NCBI GenBank assembly: GCA_003517945.1
Contig: DOZP01000147.1
Coordinates: 5,710 to 13,328 of the forward strand
Length of the DNA: 7,619 nt
Source of the DNA: Porphyromonadaceae bacterium
Lineage (GTDB): Bacteria > Bacteroidota > Bacteroidia > Bacteroidales > Tannerellaceae
Reading direction: 5' to 3'
The position numbers and the translations under genes were made by a program. The notes beneath the pieces are model-generated. The model worked only from the letters and a program-made list of their open reading frames with translations. It searched no databases and had not been told where the DNA came from. Each line of letters starts with the position of its first letter. Positions within the stretch are counted from its first letter, which is position 1. Below are positions 1 to 6,742 of this stretch, one piece after another.

Positions 1-251
1 TGAGGTGAAGCCGGGTAGGAGAATATCTCCGGCATGGTGAGTCCGGCCTTATCTTCTTCCGTATGATCCATACGCATCAATTTTCGGTGGAGGTTGATAT
101 CCTCCGAATATCCGTTATTTCCGGTCTGGATCAGTTTTTGGGTGATTGTGCGGATACCCTTCTCATTCCACCGGCGGGCCAGGTAGCCGACGGCATAACT
201 TTTTCCGGTATCCGTGTCTATGCCGGTTACAAAATATACGTTCTGTTTCAT
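1..251 (-). CDS. bioD: ATP-dependent dethiobiotin synthetase BioD (partial, 3' end missing)
   Basis: BioD makes dethiobiotin from 7,8-diaminopelargonic acid, CO2 and ATP in the cytoplasm. The 83 complete codons visible begin MKQNVYFVTGIDTDTGKS. This gives the P-loop near residues 10-18 (G10, T13, D14, T15, G16, K17, S18), the family's usual position right at the N-terminus. K39 in QKLIQTG lies where E. coli BioD has its substrate-binding lysine in the KPV motif; the proline is absent here. The MPEIFSYPASPH stretch near residues 73-84 matches the region that reads EPTSPH in E. coli. The ATG overlaps the bioC stop codon (ATGA, 4 bases), so this is the last visible gene of the biotin operon and translation is likely coupled. 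Roughly two thirds of the protein lies beyond base 1. Family assignment is secure; completeness cannot be judged. Confidence 0.93.
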   Translation of the reverse strand, partial: MKQNVYFVTGIDTDTGKSYAVGYLARRWNEKGIRTITQKLIQTGNNGYSEDINLHRKLMRMDHTEEDKAGLTMPEIFSYPASP

Positions 252-1012
252 GTTTTTTTCTTTTGTGCAATGATATAAACCGGATGATAAGTCAGTATGA
301 CCTCGCCTTCATCGCCGTAGCGTGTACGATACTCGTCGCAAAAACGGATGAAGCGCGTCCGGGTCCACGGCTGTTGTCTGATCCCGGTCACTCCGGTCCG
401 TTTCAGGTGATACAGGACATCTTTCGGATCCCCGAACCGTTTGCAAATCTTTTCTGCGGAGATGTACAACAGATGATACCGGTCAGACAATTTTACTTTC
501 AGCTCTTCCGGAGAAAAATAAGGCAGACCCTGTCCGGTCAGGGCCGAAATTTCTTTCATGTTATCATTCCCGAATGTACTGAAAGCAAGTATTCCTTCCG
601 TTGCCAGCAATGGATGCATCCGCGTAAAAAAAGCGTCCGGGTCTTTGAACCACTGAATAGCAGAGCAGGAAGCGATTACGTCATATATTTCGTTCGTTTG
701 TCCGAACGGATACGTTTCCGCATCACCGGATCTGAAAATAATACGGTCGTTTACGATGTCTTTCAGTTGTTCATGCATTTCAGGACAAATATCGTTGAGG
801 AGCATGCGTTCAGGCTTCAGTAAACCGATCAACATGCGCGAAAAAATACCGGTTCCGCAGCCGATCTCCAATATATTCCGTCTGTTTTCCTTCTGTATAT
901 ACAATGCGAGGATGGAGGCCATTTTGCCGGCGATAAGCCGCTGCACGGTTGCTTCTTCTCCGTAACTCGACGCGGCTTTTGCAAAACGTTGCGCGATCAG
1001 TTTTTTATCCAT
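248..1012 (-). CDS. bioC: Malonyl-ACP O-methyltransferase BioC
   Basis: BioC uses SAM to methylate the free carboxyl of malonyl-ACP, disguising it as a fatty-acid primer so that the ordinary elongation cycle can build methyl-pimeloyl-ACP. The 254-residue length is normal for the family. The protein opens with the characteristic MDKKLIAQRFAKAASSY. It has the SAM-binding motif LEIGCGTG at 48-55, an acidic loop D74 (LLNDICPEM), the IASCSAIQWFKDP block at 113-125, the LAFSTFG strand at 142-148 and the BioC-like C-terminal TYHPVYII at 241-248. The start overlaps the bioG 3' end by 8 bases and the stop overlaps the bioD start by 4. A purine-rich AAGG lies some bases upstream of the ATG. The BioC-like ends and the operon context separate it from generic class I methyltransferases. 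Confidence 0.95.
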   Translation of the reverse strand: MDKKLIAQRFAKAASSYGEEATVQRLIAGKMASILALYIQKENRRNILEIGCGTGIFSRMLIGLLKPERMLLNDICPEMHEQLKDIVNDRIIFRSGDAETYPFGQTNEIYDVIASCSAIQWFKDPDAFFTRMHPLLATEGILAFSTFGNDNMKEISALTGQGLPYFSPEELKVKLSDRYHLLYISAEKICKRFGDPKDVLYHLKRTGVTGIRQQPWTRTRFIRFCDEYRTRYGDEGEVILTYHPVYIIAQKKKT

Positions 1013-1757
1013 CGGTTCTCTTTTCCTTTGCGAATAATTCCGGCCAAAGCGTATAGGGGTAGTGTGCGCAATGAACCGTTGTAATATTTTTCCCTTCCCA
1101 TGCCGTTTGTTGGTTCGTTACCGGGAAAATTTTATCCTGCATCCCGATGTATATTTTGTTCCATTCAAAAGGCGGTTTATGTACATGCGGGAAATGTTGT
1201 ATTTCCCGGGAGGATTCACCGGTGAAGCATGCCGGATATGCCTCGCCCGTATTTACTTGCATAGCATAAAGTTTACCGATCAACGTGAGTTCTTCGTGCA
1301 GGTCTTCCGTCGTTCGTAGCGGAACATGTTTCATAAAATGTTCCAGCGCCTCTTTCGAACCGCACATTCGCTTTCTGAATTTCCGTAATGTGTCTTCATT
1401 CAATCCTTCCAGTGTTCCCCGGAAAACGGCAGTGGCAATTCCTCTTTCATCATCTATCGGCCAGGGGGTTCCGTTGACAGCAATACTTTCCGAAACCGGC
1501 AGGTTCCGTCCGGACAAAATACGGGATGCCGCCCAAACACCCATCGACCAGGCTACGACCCGGATTTGCCGGTAAGGCGCCAGTAACGAGTCGTCGAATG
1601 ACAGCGAACGATAATCGTAACAGATCATGCAATCTTTGTCAACCGGAAGGTATTCCAGAAACGGACGTTCGTCCATTCCCCAGCCGGCGAAGAAAAGCAG
1701 TAAATCCGCAGCCGCTTTTTCCTGTTTTTTTATCGTGTTTATTTTCTTGATTATCAT
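1005..1757 (-). CDS. bioG: Pimeloyl-ACP methyl ester esterase BioG (DUF452 family)
   Basis: BioG hydrolyses methyl-pimeloyl-ACP to pimeloyl-ACP, ending the chain elongation started by BioC; it replaces BioH of E. coli. The 250-residue protein has an alpha/beta-hydrolase layout. The first strand and oxyanion region is LLLFFAGWGMDERPF (about 19-33). The nucleophile elbow is AWSMGVW with Ser71, followed by NGTPWPID at 95-102, typical of DUF452. The likely acid is Asp208 in IGMQDKIFP and the likely base His232 in CAHYPY. The catalytic residues are inferred from position. Its ATG overlaps the bioF stop (ATGA), and its last codons overlap bioC. An initiator nearer the conserved strand cannot be excluded, because the first 17 residues are lysine-rich and poorly conserved, but the ATGA overlap favours this start. 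No separate bioH, bioZ or bioW is visible, which fits BioG being the esterase partner of BioC. Confidence 0.92.
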   Translation of the reverse strand: MIIKKINTIKKQEKAAADLLLFFAGWGMDERPFLEYLPVDKDCMICYDYRSLSFDDSLLAPYRQIRVVAWSMGVWAASRILSGRNLPVSESIAVNGTPWPIDDERGIATAVFRGTLEGLNEDTLRKFRKRMCGSKEALEHFMKHVPLRTTEDLHEELTLIGKLYAMQVNTGEAYPACFTGESSREIQHFPHVHKPPFEWNKIYIGMQDKIFPVTNQQTAWEGKNITTVHCAHYPYTLWPELFAKEKRTDG

Positions 1758-2911
1758 AATAAAGAGATCAGTTTTTCAATTTCTTCCATACGAACGGACG
1801 CAGTCAGTGATATACGGATACGCGAAGTTCCTTCAGGCACGGTAGGAGGACGTACCGGAAGCATATAGAAACCTTTCCGTTGCATTTCTTCCGCTTTCAG
1901 TACCGTTTTCCGGCTGTCACCAATCATTAACGGAATAATATGGCTTGAAGAAGGACAGCTATATCCCTTGGCAACCAGTTCTTCCCGCAGGCGGTTGCCG
2001 ATCGTTTCCAGGTGTTTCCGCCTGCCGCCGAAGCCTGCCGATTTTTCCAGTACGAAGCGCGTCCACATCAGATTGACGGGCGGAAGCGCCGTTGTAAAGA
2101 TCAGTGTCCTCATTTTGTTCACCAGATAATCGCGTATCGTTTTCCGGCAAATAAGGTATCCGCCGACAGAGGCTAATGCTTTGCCGAAGGTTCCGGTAAG
2201 GAAATCAATATCGGCCATACATCCCTGTTCTTCGGCACATCCGAGGCCTGTCGCTCCTTTCACGCCTATGGCATGCGCTTCGTCTACATACAACATCACA
2301 TTCGGATATGATTTTTTTAGCGTAACCAGTTTACGAAGGTCCGTTTCATCGCCGTCCATACTGAAAATACTTTCCGTCACAACAATGATCCGTTCGTAAT
2401 CCGTGTGGTTTTTACGAAGTAGCGAGTCCAATTGTTCATAATGGTTGTGACGATAACGGATGTGTGCGGCCGGCGACAGGCGAATGCCGTCTATCAGGCT
2501 GGCATGAACCAGTTTATCTGCCAGAATCAGGGTTTTATGGTTACTGACGGCCGGGAGTATTCCCGTATTCATGTGATAACCGCTGTTGAATACCAGACTG
2601 TCTTCCGAACCGAACAGCCGGCTAAGTTGTTGTTCCAGTTCGCTGTTTGCCGTGAAATTACCCGTCAGCAGGCGGGACGAAGAGGAAGACGGCAGGAAGT
2701 TTTCCGGTGTCAGGCTTTCCAGAAATGTTTTTCGCAATGACAGGTCGGATGCAAGTCCCAGATAGTCGTTCGACGAAAGGTTCAGCATTTGTTTATCTCG
2801 TAAGGTCACATCTCCGCCCCGGTGTATTATTTCCGGCAGACTACGCAAGTTACTGTTTTCTTCCAGTTGCCGTAATTCTTCCTTATATATATACAATAAA
2901 TCTTGTGCCAT
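1754..2911 (-). CDS. bioF: 8-amino-7-oxononanoate synthase BioF
   Basis: BioF is a PLP enzyme of the alpha-oxoamine synthase family. It condenses pimeloyl-ACP (or -CoA) with L-alanine, releasing CO2, to give KAPA. The chosen start gives 385 residues, the usual family length, beginning [18 protein letters not shown]. Landmarks are NLSSNDYLGL at 44-53, FNSGYHMN at 108-115, LVHAS with His136, VDEAHA at 209-214 containing Asp210 (ring nitrogen contact) and His213, and TFGKA with Lys244 as the Schiff-base lysine. The PVRPPTVPEGTSRIRISL block lies at 352-369. The frame stays open upstream to base 3025, but that extension is antiparallel coding noise over the bioA end; the ATG at 2911 shares its A with the bioA TAA (TAATG). 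2-amino-3-ketobutyrate ligase and serine palmitoyltransferase share this fold, so the exact call rests partly on operon context. Confidence 0.94.
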   Translation of the reverse strand: MAQDLLYIYKEELRQLEENSNLRSLPEIIHRGGDVTLRDKQMLNLSSNDYLGLASDLSLRKTFLESLTPENFLPSSSSSRLLTGNFTANSELEQQLSRLFGSEDSLVFNSGYHMNTGILPAVSNHKTLILADKLVHASLIDGIRLSPAAHIRYRHNHYEQLDSLLRKNHTDYERIIVVTESIFSMDGDETDLRKLVTLKKSYPNVMLYVDEAHAIGVKGATGLGCAEEQGCMADIDFLTGTFGKALASVGGYLICRKTIRDYLVNKMRTLIFTTALPPVNLMWTRFVLEKSAGFGGRRKHLETIGNRLREELVAKGYSCPSSSHIIPLMIGDSRKTVLKAEEMQRKGFYMLPVRPPTVPEGTSRIRISLTASVRMEEIEKLISLL

Positions 2912-5190
2912 TATTTTAATTCGTTTATTATTTTTATCAATGCGCCGGTCAGTACCGTCAACTCTCCGGGTTTGATAATAAAGGGGGGCATGATATAAAC
3001 CAATCGTCCGAATGGTCTCACCCATACTCCTTCTTCTACAAACCGGCGTTGCATATAAGCCATATCAACCGGATGATTCAATTCGATCACGCCGATAGCG
3101 CCGAGTACGCGTACTTCTTTTACCTGCGGGAGTCCGGAAGCAGCGGCCAGCTCTTTTTTTAGTTGCGCTTCAATCCTTTTTACCTTCTGTTCCCAACCGT
3201 ATGAAAGCAGCAATCCGGTTGAAGCGTAAGCTACCGCACAAGCCAGCGGATTACCCATAAATGTCGGACCATGCATGAATACTCCCGGTTCGCCGTCGGA
3301 TATGGTATTTGCCACCTTATCATTCGTCAGTACGGCTGATAAGGTCATATATCCGCCTGTCAGTGATTTGCCGATACACATGATGTCGGGTTCCACGCCG
3401 GCATGTTCGCAGGCAAATAATTTACCGGTACGTCCGAATCCGGTTGCAATTTCATCCAGAATCAGCAGCAGATCGTGTTTTTTACATAATGCAGCCACTT
3501 GCCGCAAATATTCCGGATGGTAAAAACGCATACCTCCGGCGCCCTGCACAATCGGTTCCAGTATCACTGCCGCCAGCTTTTCCCGATGTAATTCGATCAT
3601 TTCTTTCATCGGCAGTATATCGTTCTCATCCCATGTATCATAAAAGCCGGCGGAAGGAGCAGGCGCAAAATAACGCACCGGAAGCGATGAACCGAAAAGA
3701 TGATGCATGCCGGTAATCGGGTCGCAGACTGACATGGCGTTCCACGTATCTCCATGATAACCGGAACGGATGGTGATAAAGCCGTTCTTTTCTTTTTTTC
3801 CTTTAGCGTATCCGTACTGGATCGCCATTTTCAGTGCGACTTCAACGGCAACCGAGCCGGAATCCGCATAGAAAATTTTCTGTAAAGAAGGGGGGGTGAT
3901 TGCTAACAATATTTTCCCCAGCCTGATCGCCGGATCATGTGTCAGCCCGCCGAACATCACATGCGACACCCGGTCAATCTGCGTTTTTGCCGCTTCATTG
4001 AGCACCGGGTGATTATACCCATGCACAGCGCACCACCATGATGACATCCCGTCGACCAACCGCGTGCCGTCGTCCAGTTCAATCACACATCCGTCCGCAC
4101 GTTTCACTTTATAGGCGGGAAGGGGATGTGTTGCAGACGTATAGGGATGCCACAGGTGATCTCTGTCAAATGAATCAGTAACCATATTAAAATCAGTTAC
4201 TTTACTGCCGGTTGCCATGTGTTCGTTTTCAGTCGTTTCAGCCGGATAATATTTCTCAATGAGGCGTTTATCTTCCGACACTTTCGATCCCAGTGTTGTC
4301 AGCATATCCCCGACAATGGCTGAATTAATGCCGATGTATAATGCTTTTTCCATTGCTGCTTTAGAAAGTTGCGAACGTCCTCCTGCAAATCGCAGGAAAA
4401 CGTCCGGATTGATCAACCGGAAAAGGGCTATTGTTGTTAATACCTCTTCTTCGGTCAGTGGCGTCGTTGCTTCCAACGGGGTGCCCGGTATGGGTTGTAA
4501 CAGGTTGATCGGAATCGATTGAACCGCCAGTTCTTTCAGGGTAAAAGCAAACTCAATGCGTTGTTCCATACTTTCGCCCATTCCGATAATTCCGCCGCTA
4601 CATATTTGCATACCTGCTTTCCGGGCTGCCTGTATTGTTTCGATCTTTTCCTGCAACGTATGTGTGGAACACAAGCGGGGGAAATAGGACGGCGCCGTCT
4701 CCAGATTGCAGTGGTAACGGTTTACACCGGCCTCCCGGATCAGGCGGAGTTCTTTTTCATTCAACAGTCCAAGCGATGCGCACAGTTGAATAGAAGAATG
4801 TTCCCTGATATACCGGATATTTTCACCTATTCGCTCCATATTCAGCCGGTTGGGCTTTCGTCCGCTCGTCACCAATGAAAAACGATGAACTCCCTGTTTT
4901 TCATTGTATTGTGCCTGGCGAAGACATTCGTGCTTATCTACCAACTCATACGTGTCGATTTTTGTTTGATAGTGAGCTGATTGTGCACACCATTTGCAAT
5001 CTTCCGGACAACGTCCCGACCGGGCATTGATAATAGAACACATATCGAACTTTGCCGGAGCCATCCGGAGCGTTATCTCGTGCGCTACTTCGTACAAAGC
5101 CGTTTTTTCGGTGTTCCGGGCAATTTCCTGCGCCTCTCCGGGGGATATACAGCCTCCGGTCAATATCCGTTCTCTGATTTTGTGAATCAT
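2911..5190 (-). CDS. bioB-bioA: Bifunctional biotin synthase / DAPA aminotransferase (BioB-BioA fusion)
   Basis: This is a single 759-residue frame with no interruption. Residues 1 to about 318 are BioB, the radical-SAM enzyme that inserts sulfur into dethiobiotin. They carry the CxxxCxxC cluster motif at C61, C65 and C68, C137 (IQLCASLG), C197 (QICSGGI) and the FAGGR motif at 268-272. The position of E. coli Cys97 is Ser105. Residues about 336-759 are BioA, the PLP aminotransferase converting KAPA to DAPA, normally with SAM as amino donor. They show WHPY at 347-350, [13 protein letters not shown] at 383-395, [14 protein letters not shown] at 443-456, GYHGDTW at 477-483, [13 protein letters not shown] at 578-590 and GKSLTGG with the Schiff-base Lys608. 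GPTFMGNP lies at 641-648 and WVRPFG with Arg725 near the end, the likely KAPA carboxylate contact. The linker is only about 17 residues and contains Met325 and Met336, either of which could in principle start a separate BioA. The stop overlaps bioF. Confidence 0.95.
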   Translation of the reverse strand: MIHKIRERILTGGCISPGEAQEIARNTEKTALYEVAHEITLRMAPAKFDMCSIINARSGRCPEDCKWCAQSAHYQTKIDTYELVDKHECLRQAQYNEKQGVHRFSLVTSGRKPNRLNMERIGENIRYIREHSSIQLCASLGLLNEKELRLIREAGVNRYHCNLETAPSYFPRLCSTHTLQEKIETIQAARKAGMQICSGGIIGMGESMEQRIEFAFTLKELAVQSIPINLLQPIPGTPLEATTPLTEEEVLTTIALFRLINPDVFLRFAGGRSQLSKAAMEKALYIGINSAIVGDMLTTLGSKVSEDKRLIEKYYPAETTENEHMATGSKVTDFNMVTDSFDRDHLWHPYTSATHPLPAYKVKRADGCVIELDDGTRLVDGMSSWWCAVHGYNHPVLNEAAKTQIDRVSHVMFGGLTHDPAIRLGKILLAITPPSLQKIFYADSGSVAVEVALKMAIQYGYAKGKKEKNGFITIRSGYHGDTWNAMSVCDPITGMHHLFGSSLPVRYFAPAPSAGFYDTWDENDILPMKEMIELHREKLAAVILEPIVQGAGGMRFYHPEYLRQVAALCKKHDLLLILDEIATGFGRTGKLFACEHAGVEPDIMCIGKSLTGGYMTLSAVLTNDKVANTISDGEPGVFMHGPTFMGNPLACAVAYASTGLLLSYGWEQKVKRIEAQLKKELAAASGLPQVKEVRVLGAIGVIELNHPVDMAYMQRRFVEEGVWVRPFGRLVYIMPPFIIKPGELTVLTGALIKIINELK

Positions 5191-5199
5191 ATCCTGAAA

Positions 5200-5595
5200 T
5201 TATATTATATATGTAAATAAAAAGCCGGACAGATAGGTGTATGCTATCTGTCCGGCTGTATTTTCATCCGGTTTATTGAATACAAAAGAGCTACTACCAC
5301 AGGTTTCGCTTACCGTCTGCGGTTGAATGAGCCTGTTTAATAGCCTGAGCAGAGAAGCCGGCCCATCCGTTTCTTCCTCTTTTTCGCAGCTATCCGGTTC
5401 ATCGGTGTGTTTCCGGAGCGGCATGGCCAGTGACGGTTTTTGTTTTTTCAGAGAGGCATCGCTCACGCTTTTATTGATCTTCCTGATCGAAACGCAACGA
5501 CCTATACTGCAAAATACGGCATATCGTTTCCGTGACCAACGACGGAAATGAATAACGGATGATTGTATCCGGGGCGCTTTTCTCATTTGATTCAT
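5200..5595 (-). CDS. Small basic protein leading the biotin operon, unrecognised function
   Basis: This is an open frame of 131 codons from the ATG at 5595 (MNQMRKAP), or 128 from the in-frame ATG at 5586 (MRKAP). The frame opens further upstream to 5634, but that part would overlap the promoter, so it is excluded. The N-terminal third is strongly basic with an aromatic/Cys core, HFRRWSRKRYAVFCSIGRC (about 30-48 from Met 5595), then an acidic patch DSCEKEEETD and a hydrophobic tail ending FLFTYII. There is no signal peptide. From memory, RK-x-YA-x-F-x-S-(I/L) stretches also occur in short ORFs or N-terminal extensions next to TonB-dependent receptors in Bacteroidales; I cannot verify this, and no receptor is in view. 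The stop codon is 9 bases before the bioB ATG, so it belongs to the operon. A terminator-like hairpin lies within its last codons. It could be a true small protein or a translated leader. Confidence 0.6.
   Translation of the reverse strand: MNQMRKAPRIQSSVIHFRRWSRKRYAVFCSIGRCVSIRKINKSVSDASLKKQKPSLAMPLRKHTDEPDSCEKEEETDGPASLLRLLNRLIQPQTVSETCGSSSFVFNKPDENTAGQIAYTYLSGFLFTYII
5216..5257 (-). terminator. Terminator-like hairpin inside the leader ORF, just before bioB
   Basis: Reading the minus strand, the arm AGCCGGACAGATAG (5257-5244) pairs perfectly over 14 bp with CTATCTGTCCGGCT (5236-5223) across a 7-base loop, CATACAC. It runs straight into TTTTTATTT. This is the form of an intrinsic terminator or attenuator for minus-strand transcription. 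It is about 30 bases before the bioB ATG and within the translated 3' end of the small upstream ORF. On the plus strand the hairpin is followed by GTATTTTC, a poorer tail, and no plus-strand gene reads into it. The structure is seen directly; its action as a regulated terminator is inferred. Confidence 0.75.
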
Positions 5596-5604
5596 ATTCA
5601 GTTG

Positions 5605-5635
5605 CAAAGATAATATAAGCCAGGAGTAATACAAA
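5605..5635 (-). promoter_or_regulatory. Bacteroidetes-type promoter for the leader ORF and biotin operon
   Basis: On the minus strand, TTTG (5635-5632) is followed after exactly 19 bases by TATCTTTG (5612-5605). This matches both elements and the spacing of the Bacteroides sigma-ABfr consensus (-33 TTTG, -7 TAnnTTTG). The expected transcript start is near 5597-5600, only a few bases before the ATG at 5595 and about a dozen before the ATG at 5586. The small gene would then have a very short or almost absent leader. No comparable promoter was found between the hairpin and bioB, so this is probably the operon promoter as well. Confidence 0.75.
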
Positions 5636-5717
5636 GTGAATAGGACACTTTTTCTCCGTAGCCGGTCCGTCGTAAATTATTTTTCCGGCATTCCAGAATC
5701 TTTTCAGTTTTATAGCT

Positions 5718-5725
5718 CAACTTTG
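5718..5725 (+). promoter_or_regulatory. Possible -7 element for the PepSY-like gene cluster
   Basis: CAACTTTG matches five of the six defined positions of the Bacteroidetes -7 element TAnnTTTG. It lies 28 bases before the first PepSY-like ATG, which would give a short leader. No TTTG is found at the expected distance upstream, so the call is weak. It is divergent from the biotin promoter, with about 80 bases between the two elements. Confidence 0.3.
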
Positions 5726-5753
5726 CACCAGTCAAATTTTAAAATGATAAAAA

Positions 5754-6197
5754 ATGAAAGTGACAAGATTTTTAATGATTATAATTTTTGCGTTTACTGT
5801 TATAGGTACGGCAAAAGCCGATAATGACAGACCTATCCGCTTTGAACAATTGCCGGAAAAGTCAAAGGAGTTTATCCGTAAATTCTTCAGCGAAAAAGAT
5901 ATCTCATATATTAAAATGGAAAGTGAGTTCTTATTCAAATCGTATGAGGTGTATTTTGTGGACGGAAGCAAAGTTGAATTCGACAAAAGGGGAGAATGGG
6001 ACAATGTAGAATGTAAGAAGAGAAAAATTCCGGACGGAATAGCTCCGGACAAAATAGCTCGGTATGTGGAAAAGAATCATTCGAATTCTAAAATAATTAA
6101 AATAGATCGCGATTCGAGAAGTTATGAAATAGAGCTGGATAATAACGTTGAAATAAAGTTCGATATGCGTTTTAACGTTATAGAGTATGACGATTAA
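5754..6197 (+). CDS. Exported PepSY-like (DUF2874-type) protein, single domain
   Basis: This 147-residue protein has a classical signal peptide: basic MKVTR, a hydrophobic stretch FLMIIIFAFTVIG, and probable cleavage after AKA at residue 22. It is therefore expected in the periplasm or exported. The mature part is one PepSY-like domain made of two similar halves. Each half has a Lxx-(S/K)xxFI helix, then a YEVxF or YEIEL strand, then an acidic hairpin: SYEVYFVDG...VEFDKRGEWDNV at about 63-85 and SYEIELDNNVEIKFDMRFNVIEYDD at 122-147. The family is often annotated as putative beta-lactamase-inhibitor-like because of fold similarity; the true function is unknown. Its cysteine C88 is not in a lipobox. 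It is followed after 45 A+T-rich bases by a paralogue on the same strand. Another ATG at 5744 is in a different frame. The start needs no Shine-Dalgarno, as is usual in Bacteroidota. Confidence 0.85.
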   Translation: MKVTRFLMIIIFAFTVIGTAKADNDRPIRFEQLPEKSKEFIRKFFSEKDISYIKMESEFLFKSYEVYFVDGSKVEFDKRGEWDNVECKKRKIPDGIAPDKIARYVEKNHSNSKIIKIDRDSRSYEIELDNNVEIKFDMRFNVIEYDD

Positions 6198-6242
6198 TGG
6201 TTCCGTATAATTTTAATATTCAATATAAAAATAGATAATCGT

Positions 6243-6704
6243 ATGAAAAAGTGTATTTTTTTAATTGCCTTTTTAGGCTTGGCATTTACTTTCAATGCAT
6301 GTGACGACAATGATGTCCTGATCGGAGAAAACGGACTGCCTCAGGAAGCAAAAACATTTATTGCAACTCATTTCCCCTCTGCAAAATTCGTATGGGGCGA
6401 AAGAGACAATGAAGGCTATGATGTGCGTCTGGATAATGGTTTTGAACTTGAATTTTTAAAAGACGGAACATGGGACAATGTGGATAGCAAGCATGTAAGG
6501 GAAGTTCCCGCTTCTATTGTAAGTTTGATACCGGAAAGCATTTCCGGATACATATCTGAAAACCATCAGGGAGCAGTTATTGCCAAAATTGATAAAGAGT
6601 ATGACCGGAAAGGAAGGCATACCGGATATGAAATCGAACTCAACAATTATCATAATGACCTGTTGTTCGGTTCGGAAGGTAATTTTATCCGTTATGATTA
6701 CTGA
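6243..6704 (+). CDS. PepSY-like lipoprotein, single domain
   Basis: This 153-residue paralogue of the preceding gene has a lipoprotein signal instead: MKKCIFLIAFLGLAFTFNAC, with the lipidated Cys at residue 20. The DDND after it resembles the acidic signal linked to surface export of Bacteroidetes lipoproteins, though that is inference. The domain's first half spans about 32-83 (LPQEAKTFIATHFPSA, then GYDVRLDNGFELEFLKDGTWDNVD), and the second half about 89-153 (VPASIVSLIPESISGYI, then TGYEIELNNYHNDLLFGSEGNFIRYD). The WDNVD turn is shared with both neighbours. Its molecular function is unknown. It lies 45 bases after one paralogue and a few tens of bases before the next, so the three genes are likely co-transcribed. 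Confidence 0.87.
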   Translation: MKKCIFLIAFLGLAFTFNACDDNDVLIGENGLPQEAKTFIATHFPSAKFVWGERDNEGYDVRLDNGFELEFLKDGTWDNVDSKHVREVPASIVSLIPESISGYISENHQGAVIAKIDKEYDRKGRHTGYEIELNNYHNDLLFGSEGNFIRYDY

Positions 6705-6742
6705 AAATAAAGAACAATATGAACAATAAAATCTTATTAAAA

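Noticed and set aside
146..823. A 225-codon plus-strand open frame opposite bioC
   Set aside because: It lies antisense to a clear BioC with conserved motifs; its product shows no domain or signal, and such frames are common opposite coding DNA of this composition.
2912..3025. Upstream extension of the bioF frame
   Set aside because: It lies within the BioA C-terminus, would add 38 residues not found in the family, and the TAATG junction gives a normal 385-residue BioF.
3890..3896. Run of seven G (C on the coding strand) inside the bioA half, a possible phase-variation tract
   Set aside because: The run encodes part of [10 protein letters not shown] in the conserved frame and is short; the frame is intact, and nothing suggests slippage control.
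5223..5257. The hairpin as a terminator for plus-strand transcription
   Set aside because: No plus-strand gene lies upstream to be terminated, and the tail on that strand is poor in T compared with the minus strand.
5636..5753. Search for a BirA-type operator or a biotin-sensing RNA in the divergent region
   Set aside because: No inverted repeat of the BirA-box type was recognised, and no extended conserved RNA structure could be supported by eye.
5732..6052. A 106-codon minus-strand open frame opposite the first PepSY-like gene
   Set aside because: It is antisense to a gene with a signal peptide and a recognisable domain, and shows no domain of its own.
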